Shown here piece by piece: positions 25,536 through 36,241 of a stretch of 49,948 nt of DNA. How positions within the stretch are numbered: position 1 is the first letter of the stretch; each line of letters opens with the position of its first letter. This DNA comes from an uncultured beta proteobacterium (GTDB taxonomy: Bacteria; Pseudomonadota; Gammaproteobacteria; Burkholderiales; Burkholderiaceae_C). Location of the stretch: NCBI GenBank assembly GCA_903951445.1, contig CAJBBZ010000117.1:1-49948 (forward strand), written 5' to 3'. Both the position numbers and the translations under genes were made by a program. A model generated the notes under the pieces. That model did no database searches and was not told where the DNA came from. It worked only from the letters and a program-made list of their open reading frames with translations.

Positions 25536-26807
25536 ATGGTTGAACTAGGCCCGCACAGCAAAAGCTTTCCACAAGGCGCGCAGCCCGGTGCCTTGGCCGA
25601 CATCGCGCAACGCGGCTGGAATGTGCTGGCCAATGACCTAGCGTTTCCGCTGGCGGTGTTGCGCCGCAGCGCGCTCACGCACAACCTGCGCTGGATGCAG
25701 GACTTTGCGCAGCGCAAGGGCGTCCACCTGGCGCCCCACGGTAAGACCAGCATGTCGCCCGAGTTGTTTGCCATGCAACTGGCCGCAGGCGCTTGGGGCT
25801 TGTCTTTTGCCACTGTGTTTCAACTAGGCGTGGGTGTGGCCGCCGGGGTGCGGCGCGCCATCATTGCCAACCAGGTGCTGGGCGCGGCAGACCTGGCTGG
25901 GCTGCAACACTTGCTGCGCCAGCATGCTGATTTACGGGTGTGGTTTTTGGTCGATTCCATCGCGCAGTTGCGCTTGATAGAAGCCTGGGCGGATGCGCAA
26001 GCCGACTGCCAGCCTTTTGATGTGTTGCTGGAAATAGGCATCCCCGGCCAGCGCACCGGTTGCCGCACATTAGATGAAGCTTTGGCGCTGGCGCAGGCGC
26101 TGACAAGCTCCAAAGCCGTGCGCCTGGGCGGCGTGGAATGTTATGAGGGCCATGCTGCGGTGTGCGACCCCGCGCTGGACCCGGTAGCGGTCAGCGCGCT
26201 GGTGCGCCGGGTGCTGGAAGTGGCACGCGCTTGTGATGCGCGCGGCTGGTTTGCGTCGGGCGAGATTATTCTGTCGGCGGGTGGCACGGCGGTGTTTGAC
26301 CTGGTGTTGCCGCTGCTGCAAGCGCAAGGTTTATCGCAGCCGGTGTGCGGCGTGTTGCGCTCGGGCTGCTACCTGACGCACGACCACGAGCACTACCGCC
26401 ACTACCTGCGCCTGGTGGAGCAGCGTGAGGGCTTAAGCGACTCGCTCTTGCCCGCGCTAGAGGTTTGGACCCTGGTGCAATCCGTGCCCGAGCCCGGCCT
26501 GGCGCTGCTGAGCTGCGGCAAGCGCGACATCTCGTATGACATCGCCCTGCCCACAGTGCAATGGCACGCCAGCGCGCACCTGCGCAATTTGCAAGATGCG
26601 CAAGCAGCGCCGCCCGGCTGGCGCATCAGCGACCTCAACGACCAACACGCCTATATGCGCTTTGACCCTGCGGGACCTGTGCCGGTGGTGGGCGACCGGG
26701 TGGCACTGGGCTTGTCGCACCCTTGCACCACCTTTGACAAATGGCGCTGGATGCCGCTCGTCGAGGACGACGGGTTCATCAGCGGCGCGATACACACTTG
26801 CTTTTAG
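25536..26807 (+). CDS. D-serine dehydratase-like PLP enzyme (DSD1 / D-threonine aldolase family)
   Basis: 423-residue cytoplasmic PLP enzyme with an alanine racemase-like barrel. The PLP lysine is in HLAPHGKTSMSPELF near residue 60. The C-terminal metal-site motif reads SHPCTTFDKW; an H-x-C pair is the zinc site of the eukaryotic-type D-serine dehydratase group, while D-threonine aldolases carry H-x-D. So a dehydratase (beta-hydroxy-D-amino acid to 2-oxo acid plus ammonia) is more likely than an aldolase. I use ATG 25536; a TTG at 25491 would add 15 residues. The gene precedes the indolepyruvate oxidoreductase by 99 bases on the same strand, which may link its oxo-acid product to that enzyme (inference). 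Confidence 0.8.
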   Translation: MVELGPHSKSFPQGAQPGALADIAQRGWNVLANDLAFPLAVLRRSALTHNLRWMQDFAQRKGVHLAPHGKTSMSPELFAMQLAAGAWGLSFATVFQLGVGVAAGVRRAIIANQVLGAADLAGLQHLLRQHADLRVWFLVDSIAQLRLIEAWADAQADCQPFDVLLEIGIPGQRTGCRTLDEALALAQALTSSKAVRLGGVECYEGHAAVCDPALDPVAVSALVRRVLEVARACDARGWFASGEIILSAGGTAVFDLVLPLLQAQGLSQPVCGVLRSGCYLTHDHEHYRHYLRLVEQREGLSDSLLPALEVWTLVQSVPEPGLALLSCGKRDISYDIALPTVQWHASAHLRNLQDAQAAPPGWRISDLNDQHAYMRFDPAGPVPVVGDRVALGLSHPCTTFDKWRWMPLVEDDGFISGAIHTCF

Positions 26808-26906
26808 TTTGACTACACTGCACACCCGAGCGCAGCCCTCTTACCCAGAGCCAGCTGCACCAACTGCTGCCCACAAGGCGGCTCTACTACCCAGGAGTCC
26901 TTACCC

Positions 26907-29900
26907 ATGAATGCCCCCCTGCACCCCGACCAGCTACGCGCCGCATCCGTCACGCTGGACGACAAATACACCCAAACCACCGGCCAGGCTTTTATGAGCG
27001 GCATCCATGCCCTGGTGCGCCTGCCCATGATGCAACGCGTGCGCGACCTGGCAGCGGGCAAAAACACCGCAGGCTTTATCAGCGGCTACCGTGGTTCACC
27101 CTTGGGCAGTTACGACCAATCGCTGGCCAAAGAGAAGAAGCGCTTGCTAGAGCACCATGTGCATTTCCAACCTGGCGTGAATGAAGAACTGGCCGCCACC
27201 GCTTTGTGGGGCACGCAACAACTAGGCTTTGCGCCGCCGGGCAGCAATAAATACGACGGCGTGTTTGGCATCTGGTACGGCAAAGGCCCGGGCGTGGACC
27301 GCTGCTCCGATGTGTTCAAGCACGCCAACATGGCCGGCACCACGCCCTGGGGCGGCGTGATTGCCGTGGCTGGTGATGACCATGTGTCCAAAAGCTCGAC
27401 CGCAGCGCACCAGAGCGACCATATTTTTAAGGCCTGCGGCACGCCGGTGTTTTTCCCGGCCAGCGTGCAAGACATTTTGGATTTGGGCGTGCACGGGCTT
27501 GCTATGAGCCGCTATGCAGGCGTGTGGGCGGGTATGAAAACGATTCAAGAAATCGTCGAGTCCAGCGCAGCGGTTGATGTGGACCCACACCGCGTGAAGA
27601 TTGTGATGCCGACCGATTTTGAAATGCCCGCAGGCGGCGTGCACATCCGCTGGCCCGATGGCGCGCTGGATCAGGAAGCGCGCCTGTTTGACACCAAGTG
27701 GTATGCCGCGCTGGCCTATGTGCGTGCCAACCGGCTCAACCACAATGTGATCGAAGGCCCGAACGACCGCTTCGGCCTGATGGCCAGCGGTAAGGCGTTT
27801 AACGACACACGCCAGGCTTTGCTCGATCTGGGCCTGGACGATGCCACTTGCCGCCGCGTAGGCATACGCCTGCATAAAGTGGCGGTAGTCTGGCCCTTAG
27901 AGGCGCAATTGACGCGCGAATTTGCCAGCGGCTTGCAAGAGATTTTGGTGGTCGAGGAAAAGCGCCAGGTCATTGAATACCAACTCAAAGAAGAGCTCTA
28001 CCACTGGCGCGCCGATGTGCGCCCACGGGTGGTGGGCAAGTTCACCGTGTCGGATGACGCGGCCAGCCCTTACGGCATTGGCGGCGAATGGTCGGGCTCA
28101 GAACCTTCGGCCAACCGCTTGCTGCGCGCTAATGCGGACCTGACGCCCGCCATGATTGCCCGCGCGATTGCGCAGCGCCTGAGCGCGCTCGGCGTAGATG
28201 CCGATGTGCGCGCCCGCATGGATGCGCAGTTGGCGATTTTGGACGCCAAAGAAAAGTCTATGCAGGCGCTGGCCTTGGGCGCGCCGCTGGCCGAGCGCCA
28301 GCCCTGGTTTTGCTCGGGCTGCCCGCACAACACCTCCACCCGCGTGCCCGAAGGCTCGCGCGCCTTGGCCGGTATCGGCTGCCACTTTATGACCTTGTGG
28401 ATGGACCGCTCCACCACCGGCTTTACCCAAATGGGCGGCGAAGGCGTGCCTTGGGTGGGGCAGCAGCCTTTTGTGAACGACGCGCATATTTTTGCGAACC
28501 TGGGCGATGGCACCTACTTCCATAGCGGCTTGCTGGCGGTGCGCCAGTCGATTGCTGCGGGTGTGAATATCACTTACAAAATTTTGTACAACGACGCAGT
28601 CGCCATGACGGGCGGCCAGCAAATCGGCGAGCGCGCCGAGGGCCATAGCGTGATCCAGATCGCGCAAAGCATGCGGGCCGAAGGTGCGCAGCGCATTGTG
28701 GTGGTGACCGACGAGCCCCAAAAATACGATGGCGTCAAAGGCCTGCCCGAAGGCGTGGCCGTGGAGCACCGCGACAGCCTGGACGCGGTGCAGCGCGTGC
28801 TGCGGGAGATCAAAGGCACGACGGTCATTATTTACGACCAAACCTGCGCCACCGAAAAACGCCGCCGCCGCAAACGCGGCACCATGGTGGACCCGGCCAC
28901 GCGCGTGGTGATTAACGAGTTGGTGTGCGAAGGCTGCGGAGACTGCGGCGTGCAAAGCAATTGCGTGAGTGTGGAGCCGCTAGAAACTGAGCTGGGCCGC
29001 AAGCGGCGCATCAACCAAAGTACGTGCAACAAAGACATATCTTGCGTCAAAGGGTTTTGCCCTAGCTTTGTCACCGTGGAAGGTGGCAAATTACGCAAAA
29101 AGAAAAGTTCTGCGCAGTCCGCTAGCAGCGGCCCGGCGGCGGGCCTGCCGGAGCCTGCGGTGTTCGATTTACAACAAGCGCATGACGGCGTTTGGGGTCT
29201 GGTGGTCGCGGGCGTGGGCGGCACGGGCGTGATCACCATCGGCCAGTTGCTGGGCGTCGCAGCGCATATCGAAGGCAAAGGCATCGTCACGCAAGACGCA
29301 GGCGGCCTGGCGCAAAAAGGCGGTGCCACCTGGAGCCATGTGCTGATCAGCGAAAGCCAAGACGCGATACGCACCACCCGCGTGGGTATGGCCTGCGCGG
29401 ACCTGGTGATCGGCTGCGACCCTATCGTCACCGCTGGCAAAGAAACCAGCGTGCGCTTGCGCGCCGGGCGCAGCCGCGTGGTGCTCAACAGCCACAGCCA
29501 ACCCACCGCCGCTTTTGTGCAAAACGCCAACTGGAGCAACCCGGGAGAGGCCTGCATTGCCGCCATTGCCGCCACACTGCAAGAGCCGCAATCACTAGGC
29601 TGCGTTGACGCCGAAGCCATCGCCACCGAATTGCTGGGCGACAGCATTTTTACCAACCCGGTTCTGCTGGGCTACGCTTGGCAAAAGGGCTGGATACCGC
29701 TGGGGCAGGACGCGCTGTTACAAGCCATGGCGCTCAACGCCGTGGCTGTGGAAAAAAACCAGGCCGCCTTTCACTGGGGCCGCTTGGCCGCACACGACCC
29801 GGCGGCGGTGCAGCGCAGCTTGCTACCCGCGCAAACCGTGCAATTGGTGCGCAAGCAAGCGCCCACCTCGCTGGACGCGCTGATAGAGCACCGCGCTACT

Positions 29901-30506
29901 TTTTTGACCGGCTACCAAAACGCCGCCTACGCGCAAAGCTACCGCGACTTTGTGGCCAAGGTACGCAGCGCAGAAAGCGCGCTAGGGGCCCAAGCCGACG
30001 CCAAAGATTTACCGCTTAGCAGCGCCGTGGCGCGCTACCTGTTCAAGCTGATGGCCTACAAAGACGAATACGAAGTGGCGCGTCTGCACAGCGACCCGGC
30101 TTTCAAGGAAAAAATCAGCACCATGTTTGAAGGCGACTACCAGGTTAACTACCACCTGGCGCCGCCACTATTGGCGAAGAAAGATGAAAAAGGTCGCCTC
30201 ATTAAGCAGCGCTTTGGCCCCTGGATGGCTTTGGGCTTTCGCTTGCTAGCGCCGCTCAAGGTATTGCGCGGCACGGCGCTGGACATATTTGGTTACAGCG
30301 AAGAGCGCCAAGGCGAACGCGCCCTGGTGCAGAACTACATGCAGACGCTGGAGCGCATGGTCGCGCAACTAAACCCCACCACCCTGCCCGACGCCCTGCG
30401 CTTTGCAAAACTGCCCGAAGAGATTCGTGGCTTTGGGCATGTTAAGGCCCGGCATATTGCGGCGGTGAAACCTAGCTGGGAAGGGCTGGGTGGGAAGTTA
30501 CCTTAA
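26907..30506 (+). CDS. fused indolepyruvate ferredoxin oxidoreductase (alpha+beta)
   Basis: 1199-residue cytoplasmic enzyme that oxidatively decarboxylates aryl-pyruvates to aryl-acetyl-CoA, passing electrons to ferredoxin. The order fits the single-chain form of proteobacteria: N-terminal pyruvate-binding region (GFISGYRGSPLGSYDQSL), TPP-binding region (NLGDGTYFHSG, about residue 530), a [4Fe-4S] segment (VCEGCGDCGVQSNC then CNKDISCVKGFCPS, about residues 670-715), the gamma/beta domain (GVGGTGVITIGQLLG, about residues 768-782), and a C-terminal DUF6537-type region. It has a good AGGAG ribosome site. The last 36 codons recur as a fragment at 31491-31601, beyond a toxin-antitoxin pair. Confidence 0.92.
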   Translation: MNAPLHPDQLRAASVTLDDKYTQTTGQAFMSGIHALVRLPMMQRVRDLAAGKNTAGFISGYRGSPLGSYDQSLAKEKKRLLEHHVHFQPGVNEELAATALWGTQQLGFAPPGSNKYDGVFGIWYGKGPGVDRCSDVFKHANMAGTTPWGGVIAVAGDDHVSKSSTAAHQSDHIFKACGTPVFFPASVQDILDLGVHGLAMSRYAGVWAGMKTIQEIVESSAAVDVDPHRVKIVMPTDFEMPAGGVHIRWPDGALDQEARLFDTKWYAALAYVRANRLNHNVIEGPNDRFGLMASGKAFNDTRQALLDLGLDDATCRRVGIRLHKVAVVWPLEAQLTREFASGLQEILVVEEKRQVIEYQLKEELYHWRADVRPRVVGKFTVSDDAASPYGIGGEWSGSEPSANRLLRANADLTPAMIARAIAQRLSALGVDADVRARMDAQLAILDAKEKSMQALALGAPLAERQPWFCSGCPHNTSTRVPEGSRALAGIGCHFMTLWMDRSTTGFTQMGGEGVPWVGQQPFVNDAHIFANLGDGTYFHSGLLAVRQSIAAGVNITYKILYNDAVAMTGGQQIGERAEGHSVIQIAQSMRAEGAQRIVVVTDEPQKYDGVKGLPEGVAVEHRDSLDAVQRVLREIKGTTVIIYDQTCATEKRRRRKRGTMVDPATRVVINELVCEGCGDCGVQSNCVSVEPLETELGRKRRINQSTCNKDISCVKGFCPSFVTVEGGKLRKKKSSAQSASSGPAAGLPEPAVFDLQQAHDGVWGLVVAGVGGTGVITIGQLLGVAAHIEGKGIVTQDAGGLAQKGGATWSHVLISESQDAIRTTRVGMACADLVIGCDPIVTAGKETSVRLRAGRSRVVLNSHSQPTAAFVQNANWSNPGEACIAAIAATLQEPQSLGCVDAEAIATELLGDSIFTNPVLLGYAWQKGWIPLGQDALLQAMALNAVAVEKNQAAFHWGRLAAHDPAAVQRSLLPAQTVQLVRKQAPTSLDALIEHRATFLTGYQNAAYAQSYRDFVAKVRSAESALGAQADAKDLPLSSAVARYLFKLMAYKDEYEVARLHSDPAFKEKISTMFEGDYQVNYHLAPPLLAKKDEKGRLIKQRFGPWMALGFRLLAPLKVLRGTALDIFGYSEERQGERALVQNYMQTLERMVAQLNPTTLPDALRFAKLPEEIRGFGHVKARHIAAVKPSWEGLGGKLP

Positions 30507-30514
30507 GGGGCTCG
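30396..30514 (+). repeat. 119-bp direct repeat, copy 1 (oxidoreductase 3' end)
   Basis: The last 36 codons, the stop and 8 bases beyond the oxidoreductase gene. They match 31491-31609 over the full 119 bases, with about 8 differences by eye. Copy 1 is joined to the full gene. Confidence 0.9.
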
Positions 30515-30544
30515 CAGGCAGCTTGGGTACTCTTGGGAGCGCGA

Positions 30545-30605
30545 TTGGCGTATGGATTTGTAGATACAATCTATATTATCTGTACAATAGTCCGGCCCCT
30601 AAGGA
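30545..30605 (+). promoter_or_regulatory. putative promoter/operator of the Phd-PIN pair
   Basis: A/T-rich stretch with the imperfect palindrome AGATACAATC/TATATTATCT at 30562-30581 (outer five bases of each arm match) and TATATT- or TACAAT-type -10 candidates. Antitoxins of this family usually repress their own operon at such a palindrome. AAGGA at 30601-30605 is the ribosome site, 8 bases before the antitoxin ATG. Confidence 0.4.
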
Positions 30606-30613
30606 ATATAAGC

Positions 30614-30928
30614 ATGCAAACAGTGACATCGCGTGAGGTGCAAAGTCGGTACGGAGAATTCCTTGAATCCGTACAAGACGATCTTGTCTGCGTGACCCGC
30701 CATGGGCGCCCATTATTTTGGGCTTTGTCAGATCGCCATGTTCGTGCGCCTGACCCCAGCATCCTGATTGGCCGAATGTTGCTGCTGCACGGTCAGCTCA
30801 ACCGTGAGACGCAAGAGCGTGCAGGTGATGCGTTCGGGAAAGTCCTAGAGGAACTCGATGCTAGCCTTGACCCACAATCGCTCACACAAGAAAATGTGAT
30901 GGCCATCGTGCATGAGAACCGAGCCTAA
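30614..30928 (+). CDS. Phd/YefM-family antitoxin
   Basis: 104-residue antitoxin. The N-terminal segment (MQTVTSREVQSRYGEFLESV, then VTRHGRPLFWALSDR) is the Phd/YefM DNA-binding fold, in which the protein represses its own promoter; the acidic C-terminal part would wrap the toxin. I chose ATG 30614, supported by AAGGA, over an upstream in-frame start at 30533. It overlaps the PIN toxin gene by 17 bases, as expected for a coupled pair. It is longer than classic 80-residue YefM proteins, which fits partners of PIN toxins. Confidence 0.8.
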   Translation: MQTVTSREVQSRYGEFLESVQDDLVCVTRHGRPLFWALSDRHVRAPDPSILIGRMLLLHGQLNRETQERAGDAFGKVLEELDASLDPQSLTQENVMAIVHENRA

Positions 30929-31346
30929 GCCGCGCCTCATTCTTGACACGAACGTCAGCATCAGTGGGGTCTTGTTCAAAGGGGAGGCCATTCGCAGCCT
31001 ATTGCTTTATGCGCTCAATGAGTACGAGCTCGTATTTAGTCAAACCACCTGGGATGAGTTGGCATCGGTTTTTCAGCGCGATGCGTTCGAAAAAATAATG
31101 CCTTTAGGCGCTCGCTTGCGCGTGCTGGCGGAATTGGCCAGTAAGGTGGAAGTCGTTCAAAGCACCAGCACCGTCACGGATTGCCGAGACCCGAAGGACA
31201 ACAAGTTTCTTTCCCTGGCCTTGGATGCGGATGTCATGGCGATTGTCACCGGCGACAAGGAACTGAAGGTGCTGCACCCGTACAAAGGCATCGCCATTCA
31301 ATCTCCGGCTGACTTTATGGGTCTGCGCATAGCGCCGCCACATTAG
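30912..31346 (+). CDS. PIN-domain toxin (TIGR00305-type)
   Basis: 144-residue putative ribonuclease toxin. The metal-binding acids of PIN domains are in place: D12 (LILDTNVSISG), E49 (TTWDELASVF), D93/D96 (CRDPKDNKFLSLAL) and D115 (VTGDKEL). The LDTN.SISG start and RDP.DNKFL are typical of the 'PIN family toxin component' group. The start overlaps the antitoxin end by 17 bases. It would act in the cytoplasm by cutting RNA when the antitoxin is degraded; the RNA target is unknown. Confidence 0.85.
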   Translation: MRTEPKPRLILDTNVSISGVLFKGEAIRSLLLYALNEYELVFSQTTWDELASVFQRDAFEKIMPLGARLRVLAELASKVEVVQSTSTVTDCRDPKDNKFLSLALDADVMAIVTGDKELKVLHPYKGIAIQSPADFMGLRIAPPH

Positions 31347-31387
31347 CCGCTACCTTACCGGCCTCCGGCTAGCCGTACCAACGTACG

Positions 31388-31433
31388 ACCACCAATCGGC
31401 GACTTGCCAAGGACGGCGGTGGTGGTGTTTTTT
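31388..31433 (+). terminator. putative terminator after the PIN toxin
   Basis: ACCACC pairs with GGTGGT across an imperfect inner stem (GCC/GGC), followed by GTTTTTTG. It lies about 40 bases after the toxin stop. The stem is interrupted, so the call is tentative. Confidence 0.45.
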
Positions 31434-31490
31434 GTTTAAAGAATTACAAGGGAAGCAGACTGTCTGTTGTCACCTCAAGGGCCTATGTTG

Positions 31491-31601
31491 CTGCGCTTTG
31501 CCAAACTGCCCGAAGAGATTCGCGGCTTCGGGCATGTGAGGGCGCGGCATATTGCGGCGGTCAAACCTAGCTGGGAAGGGCTGGGTGGGAAGTTACCTTA
31601 A
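31491..31601 (+). pseudogene. detached 3' fragment of an indolepyruvate ferredoxin oxidoreductase gene
   Basis: Encodes the last 36 residues of the oxidoreductase (from LRFAKLPEEIRGF to GGKLP, stop) without any upstream part or start. Against the intact gene it has 7 differences within codons. Six are silent third-base changes and one is K to R. That pattern suggests divergence while still part of a working gene in another lineage, not decay after a local duplication. Confidence 0.85.
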
Positions 31602-31609
31602 GGGGTTCG
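31491..31609 (+). repeat. 119-bp direct repeat, copy 2
   Basis: Matches 30396-30514 at about 93% by eye. The match starts abruptly at CTGCGCTTTG and ends after GGGGTTCG; flanking sequence on both sides is unrelated to that of copy 1. Confidence 0.9.
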
Positions 31610-31652
31610 TACAGCGACAGGTTTACGCGGGTCTGTCGGCATCGGGTCAATC

Positions 31653-31692
31653 TTGACAGGGCTTTTTAGCAAGTGAATAATAATAGTTATTA
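31653..31692 (+). promoter_or_regulatory. sigma-70 promoter and operator of parDE
   Basis: TTGACA (31653-31658), a 17-base spacer and AATAAT (31676-31681) make a near-consensus promoter. The palindrome TAATA-GT-TATTA at 31681-31692, overlapping AGTT-ATT-AACT, sits at the expected start site and is a good candidate for the ParD autorepression operator. AGGAG at 31699-31703 is the ribosome site. Confidence 0.75.
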
Positions 31693-31709
31693 ACTGTTAG
31701 GAGAGCATC

Positions 31710-31976
31710 ATGCCCACGAGCGTTGCCCTGAGCCCCCATTTCGAGGCCTTTATCCGCGATCAAGTCGAAAGCGGCCGCTACAACAACGTCAGTGAAGTCG
31801 TCCGTGCCGGACTGCGCTTGCTCGAGGACACCGAGCGCCAGCAGGCGATCCAACTCCAAGCGCTCAGAAACGATATCGCCGCAGGGAAGGCCAGTGGTGC
31901 ACCACTTGCAGCGCAACCCGTCTTTGATCGGCTACAAGCCAAATACGCGAAGCAGGCTGCTCGCCAAGCTCGCTAA
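31710..31976 (+). CDS. parD: ParD-family antitoxin
   Basis: 88-residue ribbon-helix-helix antitoxin. The N-terminal pattern (TSVALSPHFEAFIRDQVESG, then NVSEVVRAGLRLLED) is the CopG/ParD DNA-binding fold that represses its own operon; the C-terminal tail would bind and block ParE. Supported by AGGAG and a strong promoter. The stop TAA shares one base with the parE start (TAATG). Confidence 0.9.
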   Translation: MPTSVALSPHFEAFIRDQVESGRYNNVSEVVRAGLRLLEDTERQQAIQLQALRNDIAAGKASGAPLAAQPVFDRLQAKYAKQAARQAR

Positions 31977-32269
31977 TGCAATTGCTGATCACGCCCTTGG
32001 CAGCGTTCGATCTTGAGGAGATCGGCGACTACATTGCACAAGACAATCCAGTTCGCGCCAGAACCTTTGTGACTGCGTTGCATGCGCAATGCAAAAAAAT
32101 TTGTCACAACCCTGCGGGCTATCGGCGGCGACCCGAACTGTCCCCTGACTTGCGCTCATGCGCACATGGCAATTACGTGATCTTTTTTGAGTCCACTACA
32201 GAGCAAGTCACCATCGTGCGCATATTGCACGGCGCGCGCGATATTCCTGAAGTCTTGAACCCCTCGTAA
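31976..32269 (+). CDS. parE: ParE-family toxin
   Basis: 97-residue toxin of the ParE/RelE superfamily. It begins LLITPLAAFDLEEIGDYIA and ends with the family's VTIVRILHGARDIPEVL. ParE toxins block DNA gyrase, and the gyrB gene happens to lie 1.3 kb downstream. It is translationally coupled to parD by the overlapping TAATG. Size is normal and nothing appears truncated. Confidence 0.9.
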   Translation: MQLLITPLAAFDLEEIGDYIAQDNPVRARTFVTALHAQCKKICHNPAGYRRRPELSPDLRSCAHGNYVIFFESTTEQVTIVRILHGARDIPEVLNPS

Positions 32270-32689
32270 AGTCACTCAGTTTTGTGCTGGCAAAGCGGGA
32301 CTAACGCTTTTCTAAAGGATTCAATTTCAGCTTCTGGTCCTTTGTGATCTTTCTGAGCTGCGGGTTTTATCTAAGCGCCTTTTTTGAGAGTTAGTCGTTG
32401 ACAGAAGCTCTACAGACTCGATTTTGACGGTAGCGCTTGGCGAACCGAAATCGTCGCCAGGCGCTGCACCATCGGAAGTTTCGAACCTAACCGTCACGCG
32501 CCTAAAGCAGACATTCACAAACGATCGCAATTAACTCTCTGGAGGCCACAAAATTTGGCGTAATTGATGGATCTCCAAGTCCGCCGCCACAACGTCTCGT
32601 TTATTCTTAATTAGCAAATTTTCAAACCTGATAGCATTTGGTATTCACCAGAATTTCCGGTTCAGCTTAGGAGGTTGTCGGCATGAAAC
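32270..32689. other. 420-base stretch without a recognisable gene
   Basis: Lower in G+C than the surrounding core genes. A minus-strand reading of 67 codons from a TTG (32327-32530) resembles nothing I know and has no clear ribosome site. No terminator, promoter or known repeat was identified, apart from the AGGAGG just before the LysE gene. It may be remnant DNA of the accessory patch. Confidence 0.5.
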
Positions 32690-33313
32690 ATGTTCGACAC
32701 TCCTACCTTTGTACAAGGGCTCGCGCTTGGGCTGGCCATCTTCATTTCTCCTGGACCTAAAGACGTGCTGATCCTGCGCCAAGCGCTGTTGGGGCGGCCG
32801 TCAGTTGAACTCATCGCAATCGGATTTATCAGTGATGCAGTGTTGATTTGGCTTGGCATTGCCTGCTTATCAGCCGCATTTACTGCGGCCCCATATTTCC
32901 AAACTGCGGCGCTCTGGTTTGGCGCTTGCTTGCTGTTCGGTCACAGCCTTCTTGCTGCGCGACGCGCGACTCTTGGTGGAAACAGAGGGGGTAATGTTGC
33001 ATACGCAAATGGGGTTGAATCAGGGCACAAAAGCTACGTTGCCTTGCTGTCGGTTTCTTTCCTGAACCCCGTAGCATGGTTGGATGCTGTACTCATAGTA
33101 GGAACGGCTGGTGCGGCCCTTCCCGCTGGCATGAAATTCAGCTATGGGCTCGGAGCAACTTTTGCCTCATTTGTCTGGTTCGCTGCGCTTGTAATGGGTG
33201 CGCGGGGTGTCGCTAGCTGGATAACGTCTCCTAGAGCTTGGCGGCTACTTGACGTATTCGTAGCAATCGCTATGTTTATTCTAGGCATCAACGTGGCGTC
33301 GGATTTAATTTAA
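32690..33313 (+). CDS. LysE/RhtB-family amino acid exporter
   Basis: 207-residue inner-membrane protein with about six spans, of the LysE superfamily that exports basic or other amino acids. The family start is clear (FVQGLALGLAIFISPGPKD, then VLILRQAL), and there is a second conserved stretch SFLNPVAWLDAVLIVG. The best ribosome site, AGGAGG at 32669-32674, is ideally placed for an out-of-frame ATG at 32683 that opens a 25-codon ORF; it is 15 bases from this ATG. Lower G+C than neighbours and its place beside toxin-antitoxin genes suggest acquisition. Substrate unknown. Confidence 0.82.
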   Translation: MFDTPTFVQGLALGLAIFISPGPKDVLILRQALLGRPSVELIAIGFISDAVLIWLGIACLSAAFTAAPYFQTAALWFGACLLFGHSLLAARRATLGGNRGGNVAYANGVESGHKSYVALLSVSFLNPVAWLDAVLIVGTAGAALPAGMKFSYGLGATFASFVWFAALVMGARGVASWITSPRAWRLLDVFVAIAMFILGINVASDLI

Positions 33314-33476
33314 CGATGTGAATTGCGACACAGCTGCCGTCCAAGAAGGTTGGCCCAATGAAGACCATGGACCAGGGCAGACCTTCAATCCTCCAAAAGT
33401 TAGAAAACTTACGAGCATCGGCAAAAGCGACGTTTTGAACTTTTACTGCACTAACTACATCTGGGTAACCATGAAC

Positions 33477-33504
33477 AAAAAAGCCCTGAAATCCGAGCTT
33501 TTTT
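33477..33504. terminator. bidirectional terminator between the LysE gene and gyrB
   Basis: AAAAAAGC and GCTTTTTT form an 8-bp stem around a 12-base loop between two convergent genes, giving a T-run in both directions. The stem has only two G/C pairs, so it may be weak. Confidence 0.5.
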
Positions 33505-33552
33505 GTCTTGCAAATTTAAAAGAACTTGCGCGCTTTTTGAGAGCCTACAAAC

Positions 33553-36171
<2,619 letters not shown>

Positions 36172-36241
36172 TTATCAATTCGGGCATTGCCAAACGCTTA
36201 GTTTTGCAATACCACTCAAAATTTACGCTGTTCTTGAATGT

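Noticed and set aside
31347-31490. Possible integron attC site next to the toxin-antitoxin genes
   Set aside because: Toxin-antitoxin cassettes are common in integrons, but no GTTRRRY/RYYYAAC core pair was found and no integrase is nearby.
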